The translations under genes were made by a program, and so were the position numbers. This document shows positions 45,938 to 53,562 of a DNA stretch of 64,000 nucleotides, piece by piece. Under the pieces are notes generated by a model. The model did no database searches. It saw nothing but the letters and a program-made list of their open reading frames with translations, and had not been told where the DNA came from. The DNA is taken from contig NZ_JAODLR010000002.1 in the NCBI RefSeq assembly GCF_025960875.1, positions 62,001 to 126,000 on the forward strand. Reading direction: 5' to 3'. Source of the DNA: Crystallibacter permensis (GTDB lineage Bacteria; Actinomycetota; Actinomycetes; Actinomycetales; Micrococcaceae). The number at the start of each line of letters is the position of its first letter. Position 1 is the stretch's first letter.

Positions 45938-46558
45938 ATGAAGTACCAGCCGGCCCTGCGCACCGTGGTGGGTCTTGCCGCCGTCGTGCTCCTGATGTCC
46001 GGCTGTACGACGAACGCCACGACGGACACCGCTACCCCGATCGGCAGTGCTGTGCATGGGTCTGCGCCCGCGCCGGCGGCACCTGCGCCGGCTGAGGACC
46101 GCACCGCGGCTGAGGCTCCCGCTGCGGTTGAGGCCCCCGCCACGCCGCCGACGAGCAGCACCACGTTGGCGCAGCCGATCCTGTCGCCTGGCCGGGAACG
46201 CAAACTCACACTGGCCGACGCGGACGTGGAACTTGTCTGTGACGGCGGCGGGAAGATCGAAGTGCTGGGCAACGGCATTACCCTGACCGTCACGGGCCAT
46301 TGCCAGGAAATCGACATCCTGTCTTCCGGCACCACGGTGCGGGCCGAATCGGTCAGTGAAATCGATGTCGACGGGCCGCGGAACAATGTCACCGTGGAGA
46401 AAGCTGGCGAGCTCCGGGCCGAGGGCAGCAACAACACGCTGCATGCCGGCGAGGTAGGCAAGATCGCCCTCGAAGGACAGGGCAATCAGGTCACCTTCAG
46501 CGCCGGTAATCCGCAGATCGACGACGAGGGCTCCGGCAACAGCATCTCGGCGGAATGA
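45938..46558 (+). CDS. DUF3060 lipoprotein
   Basis: 206 aa. Lipobox MSGC (Cys23), then a Pro/Ala linker (about 40-75) and a C-terminal DUF3060 region made of short beta-helix-like repeats (GGGKIEVLGNGITLTVTGHC, SEIDVDGPRNNVTV, AGELRAEGSNNTLHAG). Two cysteines in the first repeats may pair. DUF3060 proteins are common surface lipoproteins in mycobacteria and Arthrobacter with no known function. ATG with GGGAG upstream. Confidence 0.85.
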   Translation: MKYQPALRTVVGLAAVVLLMSGCTTNATTDTATPIGSAVHGSAPAPAAPAPAEDRTAAEAPAAVEAPATPPTSSTTLAQPILSPGRERKLTLADADVELVCDGGGKIEVLGNGITLTVTGHCQEIDILSSGTTVRAESVSEIDVDGPRNNVTVEKAGELRAEGSNNTLHAGEVGKIALEGQGNQVTFSAGNPQIDDEGSGNSISAE

Positions 46559-46624
46559 GTGCACGCTCCGGTGGGGTGACCGGAACCACCTGCGCCGCTC
46601 CCCCGGACCGCCGCCGGAACAGGT

Positions 46625-46630
46625 TAGTCT
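46625..46630 (+). promoter_or_regulatory. Leaderless promoter -10 of the 46-aa gene
   Basis: TAGTCT ends six bases before GTG 46637, exactly the leaderless spacing seen at other genes here. Confidence 0.55.
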
Positions 46631-46636
46631 GGCCTT

Positions 46637-46777
46637 GTGGTCAAGGTAATAGGGAAAATTCAACCGGTGGAAATCAAAGAAATTGAAGCCGAAGGAGTTG
46701 ACTATGCCGAGGCGAAAATCGCCCTGGAACAGCAGATTCCGGAAGGCTGGCGGCTCATCCAGGTCCTGACCGTCTAG
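46637..46777 (+). CDS. Small conserved-looking protein (46 aa)
   Basis: GTG 46637 to TAG 46777. The peptide begins with VKVIGKIQPVEIKEIEAEG and ends in IPEGWRLIQVLTV, with a balanced Lys/Glu pattern and an amphipathic helix in the middle (YAEAKIALEQQ). Codon use fits the window and a leaderless promoter sits at the right distance, so it is likely real. The EGWRL ending recalls small DUF-type proteins with this motif, but no family is certain. Converges with the SGNH hydrolase. Confidence 0.65.
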   Translation: MVKVIGKIQPVEIKEIEAEGVDYAEAKIALEQQIPEGWRLIQVLTV

Positions 46778-46819
46778 GTTCAGCCAGGCAGAGAGGACTT
46801 GGTCCGCTCCGCAGCTCGT

Positions 46820-47596
46820 TTACTCCACCGCGTTGATGACGCGTTCGGCAATCGCCGCATGGCCGGCGTCGTCCACATGGGCTCCGTCCGGCTGGATCAT
46901 CTCGAGCGTAAACACATCGGGATCCAGCAGGCTCACATAGGTGGCATCGATGCTCTCCGCCGCTTCCTGCACCGCCGCGTTGAGGGCAAAGACAGTCTGG
47001 TCCGCGGCGCTTGGCGTGGACGGGCCGACGGCGATAATTTCGGCGTCGGGCAGCTCTGCGCGCAACTCCTCGTAGACGCTGGAAATGGCTTGGATCGTGC
47101 CCTGCGGATCGAACTGGTAGGTGCTGAAATCGTTCTGCCCGCCGGAGACCACCACCACATCCGGATTGTCCGCGATAACGTCGTCCAGCCGGTCCAGGTA
47201 TCCCGGGCCTTGGGCATTGGTGGCGTAGCCGGTGCCCGAGATTCCGTGGTTCATCTCTTCCCAGCCCAGCTCCAGCGCCACCAGCGTGCTCCAGCGGTTC
47301 TCCTGGCTGGAAGCGCCGATGCCCTCGGTGTAGGAATCGCCCAGGAAGGCCGCAACGGGCGGCTCGGCTTCCTCGGTTTCGGTGGCCGTGGCGGACGGCG
47401 AAGGGCTGGAAGTGGTGGTTTCCGTTGGAGCGGACGACGACGTGGCTTCCGCTGGCTGCGTTGTCCCGCCCACCGGCGTTGCAGGCGGCTTGGGCAGGAA
47501 GGCGTAGACGAATGCCGCCAGCGTGGCCAGCAGCAGGACCGCCAGTCCCACATTCTGCAACGTCTTGTTTTTGAGAATCTTGCTCCGCCTGTGCAC
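46820..47596 (-). CDS. Membrane-anchored SGNH/GDSL hydrolase
   Basis: 258 aa from GTG 47596. One membrane helix (about 15-33), a Thr/Ser/Glu-rich linker (about 40-78), then the SGNH hydrolase: block I AFLGDSYTEG (nucleophile Ser), block II GISGTGY, block III SGGQNDF (Asn) and block V PDGAHVDDAGH (Asp, His). All four conserved positions are present. Likely an esterase acting on cell-envelope or extracellular esters; substrate unknown. Convergent with the 46-aa gene. Confidence 0.9.
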   Translation of the reverse strand: MHRRSKILKNKTLQNVGLAVLLLATLAAFVYAFLPKPPATPVGGTTQPAEATSSSAPTETTTSSPSPSATATETEEAEPPVAAFLGDSYTEGIGASSQENRWSTLVALELGWEEMNHGISGTGYATNAQGPGYLDRLDDVIADNPDVVVVSGGQNDFSTYQFDPQGTIQAISSVYEELRAELPDAEIIAVGPSTPSAADQTVFALNAAVQEAAESIDATYVSLLDPDVFTLEMIQPDGAHVDDAGHAAIAERVINAVE

Positions 47597-47715
47597 CCGC
47601 CCCGCCCCTCGTCAGATGAATTGCGCTTGCCGTCCGGACATAACCTTATCGGGAAGATCCGCGCGTGCTTGAACAGATGTCGGCCGGCAGTTCCGCGACC
47701 AGGGCAGGTTCGGCG

Positions 47716-49119
47716 TTACAGGTGGACGTGCAGCCGGCGGGCGGCCTCGGAGATGGAGCCGGTCAGCGACGGGTAGACGGTAAACGTGTTGGCGACATCA
47801 TCCACGTGCAGCTTCTGCGTCACGGCCAGCGCGATCGGGAAGATTAGCTCGGAGGCGCGCGGGGCCACTACGACGCCGCCGATTACGGTGCCCGAACCGC
47901 GGCGGGCAATGATCTTCACGAAGCCCTCCGTCACGTTCATCATTTTGGCCCGCGGGTTGGTGTTCAGCGACAGCTTGATCACGTCCCCCTGGTACTTGCC
48001 GGCCGCGATGTCCTCTTCGGTCACACCGACGGTGGCGATTTCCGGGCTGGTGAAGATGTTGGAGGCGACCCGCTTGAGCTTCAGCGGCATCACCGAATCG
48101 CCCAGCAGGTGCGCCACGGCGATCCGGCCCTGCATGGCCGCCACGGAAGCCAGGGCGAAGACGCCCGTGCAGTCACCGGCAGCGTAGATGTGCGAGGCAG
48201 TGGTGCGCGAGACGCCGTCCACCTGGATGTGGCCGCTTTCCGACAGCGCCACGCCTGCCTCTTCCAGCCCGATGCCCGAGGTGTTGGGAACGCCGCCGAC
48301 TGCCAGCAGGCAGTGCGAACCATCCACGATCCGTCCGTCGTTCAGCGTGACCCGGACGCCGTCGTCGGTCCTTTCCACTGCGTTGGCACGGGACTTCGAG
48401 AGAACAGTCATCCCGCTGCGGGCGAAAACCTCTTCCAGCACCTCGGCGGCATCCGCGTCTTCGCCGGGCAGCACGCGGTCGCGTGAGGAGACCAGTGTGA
48501 CCTTGGTGCCGAGCATCCGGTAGGCGGAGGCGAACTCGGCGCCCGTGACGCCGGAACCGACCACGATGAGGTGCTCCGGAATTTCGGTCAGGTTGTAGAC
48601 CTGGGTCCAGTTGAAGATGCGCTCCCCGTCCGGCTTGGCCGAGGGCAGCTCGCGCGGGGTGGCACCGGTGGCGACCAGCACGGCATCCGCGTCGATGGTC
48701 TCCGTACCGGTCTCGGTTTCGACCGTGATGGTGTTCGAATCGGCGAGCCGGCCGTTGCCGATGATGACCCGTACGCCGGCACGCTCCAGCCCGCGGTGGA
48801 TGTCCGAAGACTGGCTTTCGGCAAGCTTGAGCAGGCGCGAATTGACGGTCTGCAGGTCGACAAAGGCTGCGCGGGAGCCCTCGTCGAACCGCACACCCAG
48901 ATCGTGGGCGCCGACGACGCGGCGCATGGCGTCCGCCGTCGCAATCAGGGTTTTGGAGGGCACAACGTCGGTGAGCACGGCCGAGCCGCCCATGCCCTTG
49001 CGCTCAATGACGGTCACCTTCGCCCCGAGTGAGTTGGCCACCATGGCGGCTTCGTATCCGCCCGGGCCGCCGCCCAGGATCACCAGACGGGGGGCGCTGA
49101 AATCAATTTGGTTCGTCAC
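47716..49119 (-). CDS. lpdA: NAD(P)H-quinone dehydrogenase, LpdA type
   Basis: 467 aa from GTG 49119 (MTNQIDFSAPRLVILGGGPGG). Flavoprotein disulfide reductase fold: FAD motif GGGPGGYEAA, NAD motif VVGSGVTGAEFASAY, FAD-contact AAGDCTG, dimer domain at the C-terminus. The redox-active CxxxxC of true lipoamide dehydrogenases is replaced by GGSAVLTDVVPSK, with both cysteines gone, as in mycobacterial LpdA (Rv3303c) where it reduces quinones rather than lipoamide. The C-terminal interface His-Glu pair of lipoamide dehydrogenases is also absent. Divergent from the PNP gene, as in mycobacteria where the genes are close. Confidence 0.92.
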   Translation of the reverse strand: MTNQIDFSAPRLVILGGGPGGYEAAMVANSLGAKVTVIERKGMGGSAVLTDVVPSKTLIATADAMRRVVGAHDLGVRFDEGSRAAFVDLQTVNSRLLKLAESQSSDIHRGLERAGVRVIIGNGRLADSNTITVETETGTETIDADAVLVATGATPRELPSAKPDGERIFNWTQVYNLTEIPEHLIVVGSGVTGAEFASAYRMLGTKVTLVSSRDRVLPGEDADAAEVLEEVFARSGMTVLSKSRANAVERTDDGVRVTLNDGRIVDGSHCLLAVGGVPNTSGIGLEEAGVALSESGHIQVDGVSRTTASHIYAAGDCTGVFALASVAAMQGRIAVAHLLGDSVMPLKLKRVASNIFTSPEIATVGVTEEDIAAGKYQGDVIKLSLNTNPRAKMMNVTEGFVKIIARRGSGTVIGGVVVAPRASELIFPIALAVTQKLHVDDVANTFTVYPSLTGSISEAARRLHVHL

Positions 49120-49218
49120 ACTCGCCATTCTGTCGCACCTGATCACGCCACTCAACCTGATCGTGCCAGACGACGGCGGCATCCGGTGTGAGCTATGGAG
49201 CCTGCGGCGGGCAGCGGG

Positions 49219-49224
49219 TAGGTT
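49219..49224 (+). promoter_or_regulatory. Leaderless promoter -10 of the PNP gene
   Basis: TAGGTT ends six bases before GTG 49231, with no ribosome-binding sequence between. Confidence 0.6.
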
Positions 49225-49230
49225 ATCTGT

Positions 49231-50031
49231 GTGACTATTGATCCGTTTGAACTTGCCTCCGCGGCCGCCTCGTACATAGCCAAACAGACCGGCGTGCAGA
49301 ACCACGACGTCGCGCTGGTGCTCGGTTCCGGCTGGGGCGGGGCCGCCGAGCTGATCGGCGAGACCACCCACACCCTGGACGCCTGGTCGATTCCCGGCTT
49401 CTCCGCGCCGACGGTCGAGGGCCACGTCGGCACCATCCGGTCTGTGTTGACTCCGGACGGCAAGCGGGCCCTCGTACTCGGTGCCCGCACGCATTTCTAC
49501 GAGGGCAAAGGTGTGCGCGCGGTGGTCCACGGGGTGCGCACGGCAGCGGCGGCCGGCGCGAAAACACTGGTGTTGACCAACGGCTGCGGCGGCCTCAACC
49601 CGGACTGGACGCCCGGCACGCCGGTCCTGATCAGCGACCACATAAACCTCACGGCCAGGTCGCCGCTTGAAGGCGCGACGTTCGTGGACCTGACGGATCT
49701 TTACTCCTCTCGTATCCGCGCACTGGCCAAAGAGGTGGACCCGAGCCTGGACGAGGGCGTCTACGCGCAGTTCACCGGCCCGCACTACGAGACGCCGGCG
49801 GAGGTGCAGTACTCCAAGCGGATCGGCGCGGATCTGGTAGGCATGTCCACTGCGCTGGAGGCAATCGCAGCCCGCCATGCCGGGATGGAAGTTTTCGGCA
49901 TTTCGCTGGTCACCAACCTGGCTGCCGGCATCAGCCCCGTCCCGCTCAGCCACCAGGAAGTGATCGAAGCCGGGCAAGCCGCCGGAGCACGCATCTCGCG
50001 CTTGCTGGCCGACATCATCGCCAAGCTCTAA
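49231..50031 (+). CDS. Purine-nucleoside phosphorylase (trimeric type)
   Basis: 266 aa. Splits purine nucleosides with phosphate into base and ribose-1-phosphate. Family II signs: [13 protein letters not shown] (phosphate loop), GRTHFYEG-like [42 protein letters not shown] (base and ribose site) and [11 protein letters not shown] near the C-terminus. Leaderless GTG start. Followed after 18 bp by a phospho-sugar mutase, an operon that would turn ribose-1-phosphate into ribose-5-phosphate. Confidence 0.95.
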   Translation: MTIDPFELASAAASYIAKQTGVQNHDVALVLGSGWGGAAELIGETTHTLDAWSIPGFSAPTVEGHVGTIRSVLTPDGKRALVLGARTHFYEGKGVRAVVHGVRTAAAAGAKTLVLTNGCGGLNPDWTPGTPVLISDHINLTARSPLEGATFVDLTDLYSSRIRALAKEVDPSLDEGVYAQFTGPHYETPAEVQYSKRIGADLVGMSTALEAIAARHAGMEVFGISLVTNLAAGISPVPLSHQEVIEAGQAAGARISRLLADIIAKL

Positions 50032-50049
50032 AAGGACTAGGTAACCCCA

Positions 50050-51876
50050 TTGACTGACTCCGAACAGGATCCGTTGGCTTCCCTCACCGCCGCCGCCGAA
50101 GCCTGGATGGCGCAGGATCCGGACCCGCAGACCGTGCAGGAACTCCGGGAACTACTGGAACGGACCCGCGAGGAAGGCCAGGCCGGATCCGCGGCGCAGC
50201 AGGAACTGGCGGACAGTTTCAGCGGCCGGCTTGAATTCGGCACCGCCGGACTGCGGGCGGCGCTCGGCCCCGGACCGAACCGGATGAACCGGGTAGTGGT
50301 GCGCCATGCGGCCGCGGGGCTGGCGAGATTCCTGGTAGCCAAGGTGGGCACCCATGGCCGGCCACGCGCCGTCGTTGGTTATGACGCGCGGCGCAATTCG
50401 GACATTTTCGCGCAGGAAACCGCGGCCATCTTCACCGCGTCCGGCATCGAAACCTTCCTGCTGCCGTCGGCGCTTCCGACGCCGGTGCTCGCCTATGCGG
50501 TGCGTGCCCTCGAATGCGACGGCGGGGTGATGGTGACGGCGAGCCACAATCCGCCGCAGGACAACGGCTACAAGGTGTACCTGGGCGGGCGGACCGTGGA
50601 GGAAAGTGGCCGCGGTGCGCAGATTGTGGCGCCGGCGGATGAGCAGATTGCCGCCGAGATTGCCGCGTTCGACGGGTTGGAAGGCATCGCGCTGGCCGAG
50701 GACGGCTGGACCGTCCTGCCGGCTTCGGGCGAACCCGATTCCATCGAAGACGCCTATGTGGACGCCGTCACCGCACTGGCCGATCCGCGGCATTTCCCGT
50801 CCCGCCGGCTGAAGATCGTGCTGACGCCCATGCACGGGGTCGGCGGGAAGACCGCGCTGAACGTACTGCGGAGGGCCGGATTTGAAGACGTCACTTTGGT
50901 CGAGGAGCAGGCCGAGCCGGATCCACTGTTTCCCACCGTGGCCTTTCCGAACCCGGAGGAACCCGGCGCGCTGGACCTGGCCCTCGAACTGGCCGAGCGG
51001 ATTGATGCGGACATCGTGCTCGCCAACGATCCGGATGCGGACCGCGCCGCCGTCGCCGTGAAGCGGCCCGAAACCGGCAAGTGGGGCATGCTCCGCGGCG
51101 ACGATGTGGGCGCCCTGCTGGGCACGCACATGGCAGACCGGCTGAGGGCGCAGGCGGACATGGATTCAGCCAACGACGCCGTTGACGCGGCTTCGGGGAG
51201 CACTGGTTTCGCGGTCGAGGGTGCCGGTGGCGCTGTGCCGGTCTTCGCCAACTCCATCGTGTCCTCGCGGCTGCTGGGCAAGATCGCCGAGCGGCACGGC
51301 ATCGCGCATGTGCAGACGCTGACCGGCTTCAAGTGGATCTCGCGCGTGCCCGGCCTGTCTTACGGCTATGAGGAGGCGCTTGGTTATTGCGTGGCTCCCG
51401 ACCTGGTCAAGGACAAGGACGGTATTTCCGCCGCCCTGCTGGTTGCCGAGTATGCGGCCGATTCCATTGCCAAGGGCCGCGACGTCCGCGACGAACTCGA
51501 CGAGCTCCATCTGGCGCACGGCATCCACGCCACAGACCAGCTCTCCGTCCGGGTGGGCAGCCTGGATCTGCTGGGCGCCATGATGCACCGGCTCCGCGAA
51601 AACCCGCCGTCGTCGTTCGGTGGTTCGCCGGTGGACTCGACGCTGGATCTTGCCGAAGGCAGCGCGGACCTGCCGCCGACCGACGGGCTGCAGTACCTGA
51701 CCCGGGACGGCTCACGGGTCATCATCCGGCCCAGCGGGACCGAGCCGAAGCTCAAGTGCTACATCGAAGTGGTTCAGCCGGTGGACGGTGCCGATGAACT
51801 GACCGGGATGCATGACAAGGTCCGCGGCACGCTGGAGACCATCAAGGAAGACATCAGCGACGCCCTCGGGCTGTAG
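50050..51876 (+). CDS. Phospho-sugar mutase (phosphoglucomutase/phosphomannomutase family)
   Basis: 608 aa from TTG 50050, with AAAGGA about a dozen bases upstream. Alpha-D-phosphohexomutase fold: RLEFGTAGLRAALGPGPNRM, active Ser165 in VTASHNPPQDNGYK, metal loop NDPDADRAAVAV, sugar loop GFKWIS and phosphate loop RPSGTEPKLKCY. Length and motifs match actinobacterial PmmB, which may act on ribose- as well as hexose-phosphates. In operon with PNP. An insert about residues 365-385 lies before the sugar loop. A 68-bp element follows it. Confidence 0.93.
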   Translation: MTDSEQDPLASLTAAAEAWMAQDPDPQTVQELRELLERTREEGQAGSAAQQELADSFSGRLEFGTAGLRAALGPGPNRMNRVVVRHAAAGLARFLVAKVGTHGRPRAVVGYDARRNSDIFAQETAAIFTASGIETFLLPSALPTPVLAYAVRALECDGGVMVTASHNPPQDNGYKVYLGGRTVEESGRGAQIVAPADEQIAAEIAAFDGLEGIALAEDGWTVLPASGEPDSIEDAYVDAVTALADPRHFPSRRLKIVLTPMHGVGGKTALNVLRRAGFEDVTLVEEQAEPDPLFPTVAFPNPEEPGALDLALELAERIDADIVLANDPDADRAAVAVKRPETGKWGMLRGDDVGALLGTHMADRLRAQADMDSANDAVDAASGSTGFAVEGAGGAVPVFANSIVSSRLLGKIAERHGIAHVQTLTGFKWISRVPGLSYGYEEALGYCVAPDLVKDKDGISAALLVAEYAADSIAKGRDVRDELDELHLAHGIHATDQLSVRVGSLDLLGAMMHRLRENPPSSFGGSPVDSTLDLAEGSADLPPTDGLQYLTRDGSRVIIRPSGTEPKLKCYIEVVQPVDGADELTGMHDKVRGTLETIKEDISDALGL

Positions 51877-51905
51877 CGGTGCGGGTGCGTGTGAGCTGCC
51901 GATCG

Positions 51906-51973
51906 CGAGATCGTTCCTCCCGGCGTCCACGTCCTCGTCCGAGGAACGATCTCGTGGCTAAGAGACGTTCTCG
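51906..51973. repeat. 68-bp three-box element, copy 2
   Basis: Box 1 CGAGATCGTTCCT (51906-51918), box 2 AGGAACGATCTCG (51942-51954), box 3 AGAGACGTTCTCG (51961-51973). Box 1 and box 2 pair perfectly. The T:A pair here replaces the C:G pair of copy 1. It lies between the convergent phospho-sugar mutase and sirohydrochlorin chelatase genes, where it could serve as a terminator for both. Confidence 0.85.
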
Positions 51974-52002
51974 CGTTGACGTAGCCCGGCTTCTGGAAAA
52001 AC

Positions 52003-52773
52003 TCAGCCGCGGGTGAACCGCTCCAGCACCAGGTTGACCAGCTCGGCGGGCGGTTCCTGATCCGGCACCAGCAGCGGTTCGGTGACGATGTCGGCTCCGC
52101 AGCTGGCAGCCAGCGAGGCGAAATACCCCGGAGCCAGCAGGTAGGCTGCCACCACCACGCGGGCGTTCCTGCCGGCGAAGCGCCGCTTAGCGATTCGGGC
52201 GCGTTCGACGGCGACGGCTGACTTCAGTTCAGGCTGCGCGGCGGAGATGTAGCCGGTGGCCACCTTCATGCCGAGGTACTTCCCCAGCATGCGCGCCGTA
52301 GTTTCGCAGTCGGCCACGGCCCGGGCATCGGTGGAGCCGGCCGCACCGAGGATGACGCGGTCGCCCCGCCTCAGACCGCTTTCCTGCAGCCTGCGGGCCA
52401 AGACCTTAACCAGCCGCGGGTCCGGGCCGAGTGCACGGGTCACTGATGCACTTTCGTGGCAGGCAGCGGCCTCGGCCAGGTCGACGTGGACGTGGTACCC
52501 GGCGGAGAGCAGCAGTGGCACGATCCGCGCGTCTTCGGCCAGCCCGCCCAGCACCGTGGAGACGTCGGGCTGCTGCACGTCCACGAATGCTTCTGCCACG
52601 TTTAGGTCCGGCCGGCGACGGGCCACGGCACGAACCAGGTTGCCAATGGCTGACTGGCCGGCCAGCGAACTGGTGCCGTGGGACGCCGCCACCAGCGAAC
52701 TCGCGGCGTGGACATCCACCAACCCACCCCACGGCTCGCAGTCCAGGTTGCTCAGCACACCGGCGGCAGTCAT
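52003..52773 (-). CDS. Sirohydrochlorin chelatase (CbiX-like)
   Basis: 256 aa. Two CbiX-type halves: LVAASHGTSSLAGQSAI with the metal-binding His near residue 34, and VPLLLSAGYHVHVDLAEAA with HVHVD, then a second half starting VILGAAGSTDA. Inserts ferrous iron (or cobalt) into sirohydrochlorin to make sirohaem, needed by NirB. The ATG overlaps the nirD stop by four bases (ATGA), so the two form an operon. A 21-residue N-terminal extension precedes the family core. Confidence 0.88.
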   Translation of the reverse strand: MTAAGVLSNLDCEPWGGLVDVHAASSLVAASHGTSSLAGQSAIGNLVRAVARRRPDLNVAEAFVDVQQPDVSTVLGGLAEDARIVPLLLSAGYHVHVDLAEAAACHESASVTRALGPDPRLVKVLARRLQESGLRRGDRVILGAAGSTDARAVADCETTARMLGKYLGMKVATGYISAAQPELKSAVAVERARIAKRRFAGRNARVVVAAYLLAPGYFASLAASCGADIVTEPLLVPDQEPPAELVNLVLERFTRG

Positions 52774-53165
52774 GCGGCGATTCCGACGGCGGCGCCGGCC
52801 GGCAGTCCAACGGTGACCATGCCATCGCGCAGCCGGACCGGGTAGACCCGCAGGGACAAGGCCGGATCAGTGAAGCACTCCCCCGTCGCCAGGTCGTAGA
52901 CCTCTTTATGCAGGGGCGATGCGAGCGTCCGGTGCCAGCCCTTGTTGCCAACGATGCCCCGGGCCATGACGTGGGCGCCGGTGGCCGGGTCCCGGTGGGA
53001 AACCGCGTAGACCTCGCTGGCGGAGACCTTGATCAGGGCCACCTGTTCGCCGTCGATCAGCGCGGCCTCGCCCCAGGCAACTTCCAGATCGGCAACGCCG
53101 CAGACGGTGTGCCAGTCGAGGGTATCCGCGGCAAGGTGCATCTCGGGAGCAGTAAGTACGGTCAT
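52770..53165 (-). CDS. nirD: Nitrite reductase small subunit
   Basis: 131 aa. Rieske-like beta fold (TVCGVADLEVAWGEAALIDG, ASPLHKEVYDLATGEC) without the cluster-binding Cys-His pairs, as is normal in NirD. Works with NirB in assimilatory NADH-nitrite reductase. Start ATG 53165; another ATG lies three bases earlier. It is divergent from nirB, unlike the usual nirBD order, and coupled instead to the sirohydrochlorin chelatase. Confidence 0.9.
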   Translation of the reverse strand: MTVLTAPEMHLAADTLDWHTVCGVADLEVAWGEAALIDGEQVALIKVSASEVYAVSHRDPATGAHVMARGIVGNKGWHRTLASPLHKEVYDLATGECFTDPALSLRVYPVRLRDGMVTVGLPAGAAVGIAA

Positions 53166-53562
53166 CATGAACCCCGTTCGGTGTTGGATCGGTTGTCGAT
53201 GGCTACCACGCTACGGAGCCCGTGTTTCAGCCGGCCCTCGGCCCTGTTTCGGCTTGGTAAAACGCTTCTCACTGCCAGGGAGGGCATTTGTGATGCGCCG
53301 GCCCTCCCACGCCGGACTGCCAATCCAAGCGGAAGGCGACGACCCGCCGTCGTATGTTTCGGGCAGATTTCGGATTCTTCACGCCCTCCCCGGGAAATGG
53401 CCAGGGAAAAGTCAACTGCGGGAAACAGTAGGGAAATTAGGGCGCAACGGCAGGCTCCTAGGCTGGGATCCAACGCTCCGGGACCTGCAGGCCGCAACAC
53501 TCAAGTTGTCCGCAACCTTCGGGCCGGCGCCAGGAAACCGCACCCTAACCAGAGGTAGGCCC
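53166..53562. promoter_or_regulatory. 397-bp divergent nirD/nirB control region
   Basis: Holds promoters for both directions. The only clear symmetry is GGGAGGGC (53278-53285) with GCCCTCCC (53301-53308). No confident GlnR, FNR or NreC box was found; a partial TCAAC-GAAAC pair near 53412-53426 is off-spacing. No small gene is evident. Confidence 0.45.

Noticed and set aside
53412-53426. GlnR box upstream of nirB
   Set aside because: The AC-AC spacing is one base off and the left half-site is poor, so the match is not better than chance.
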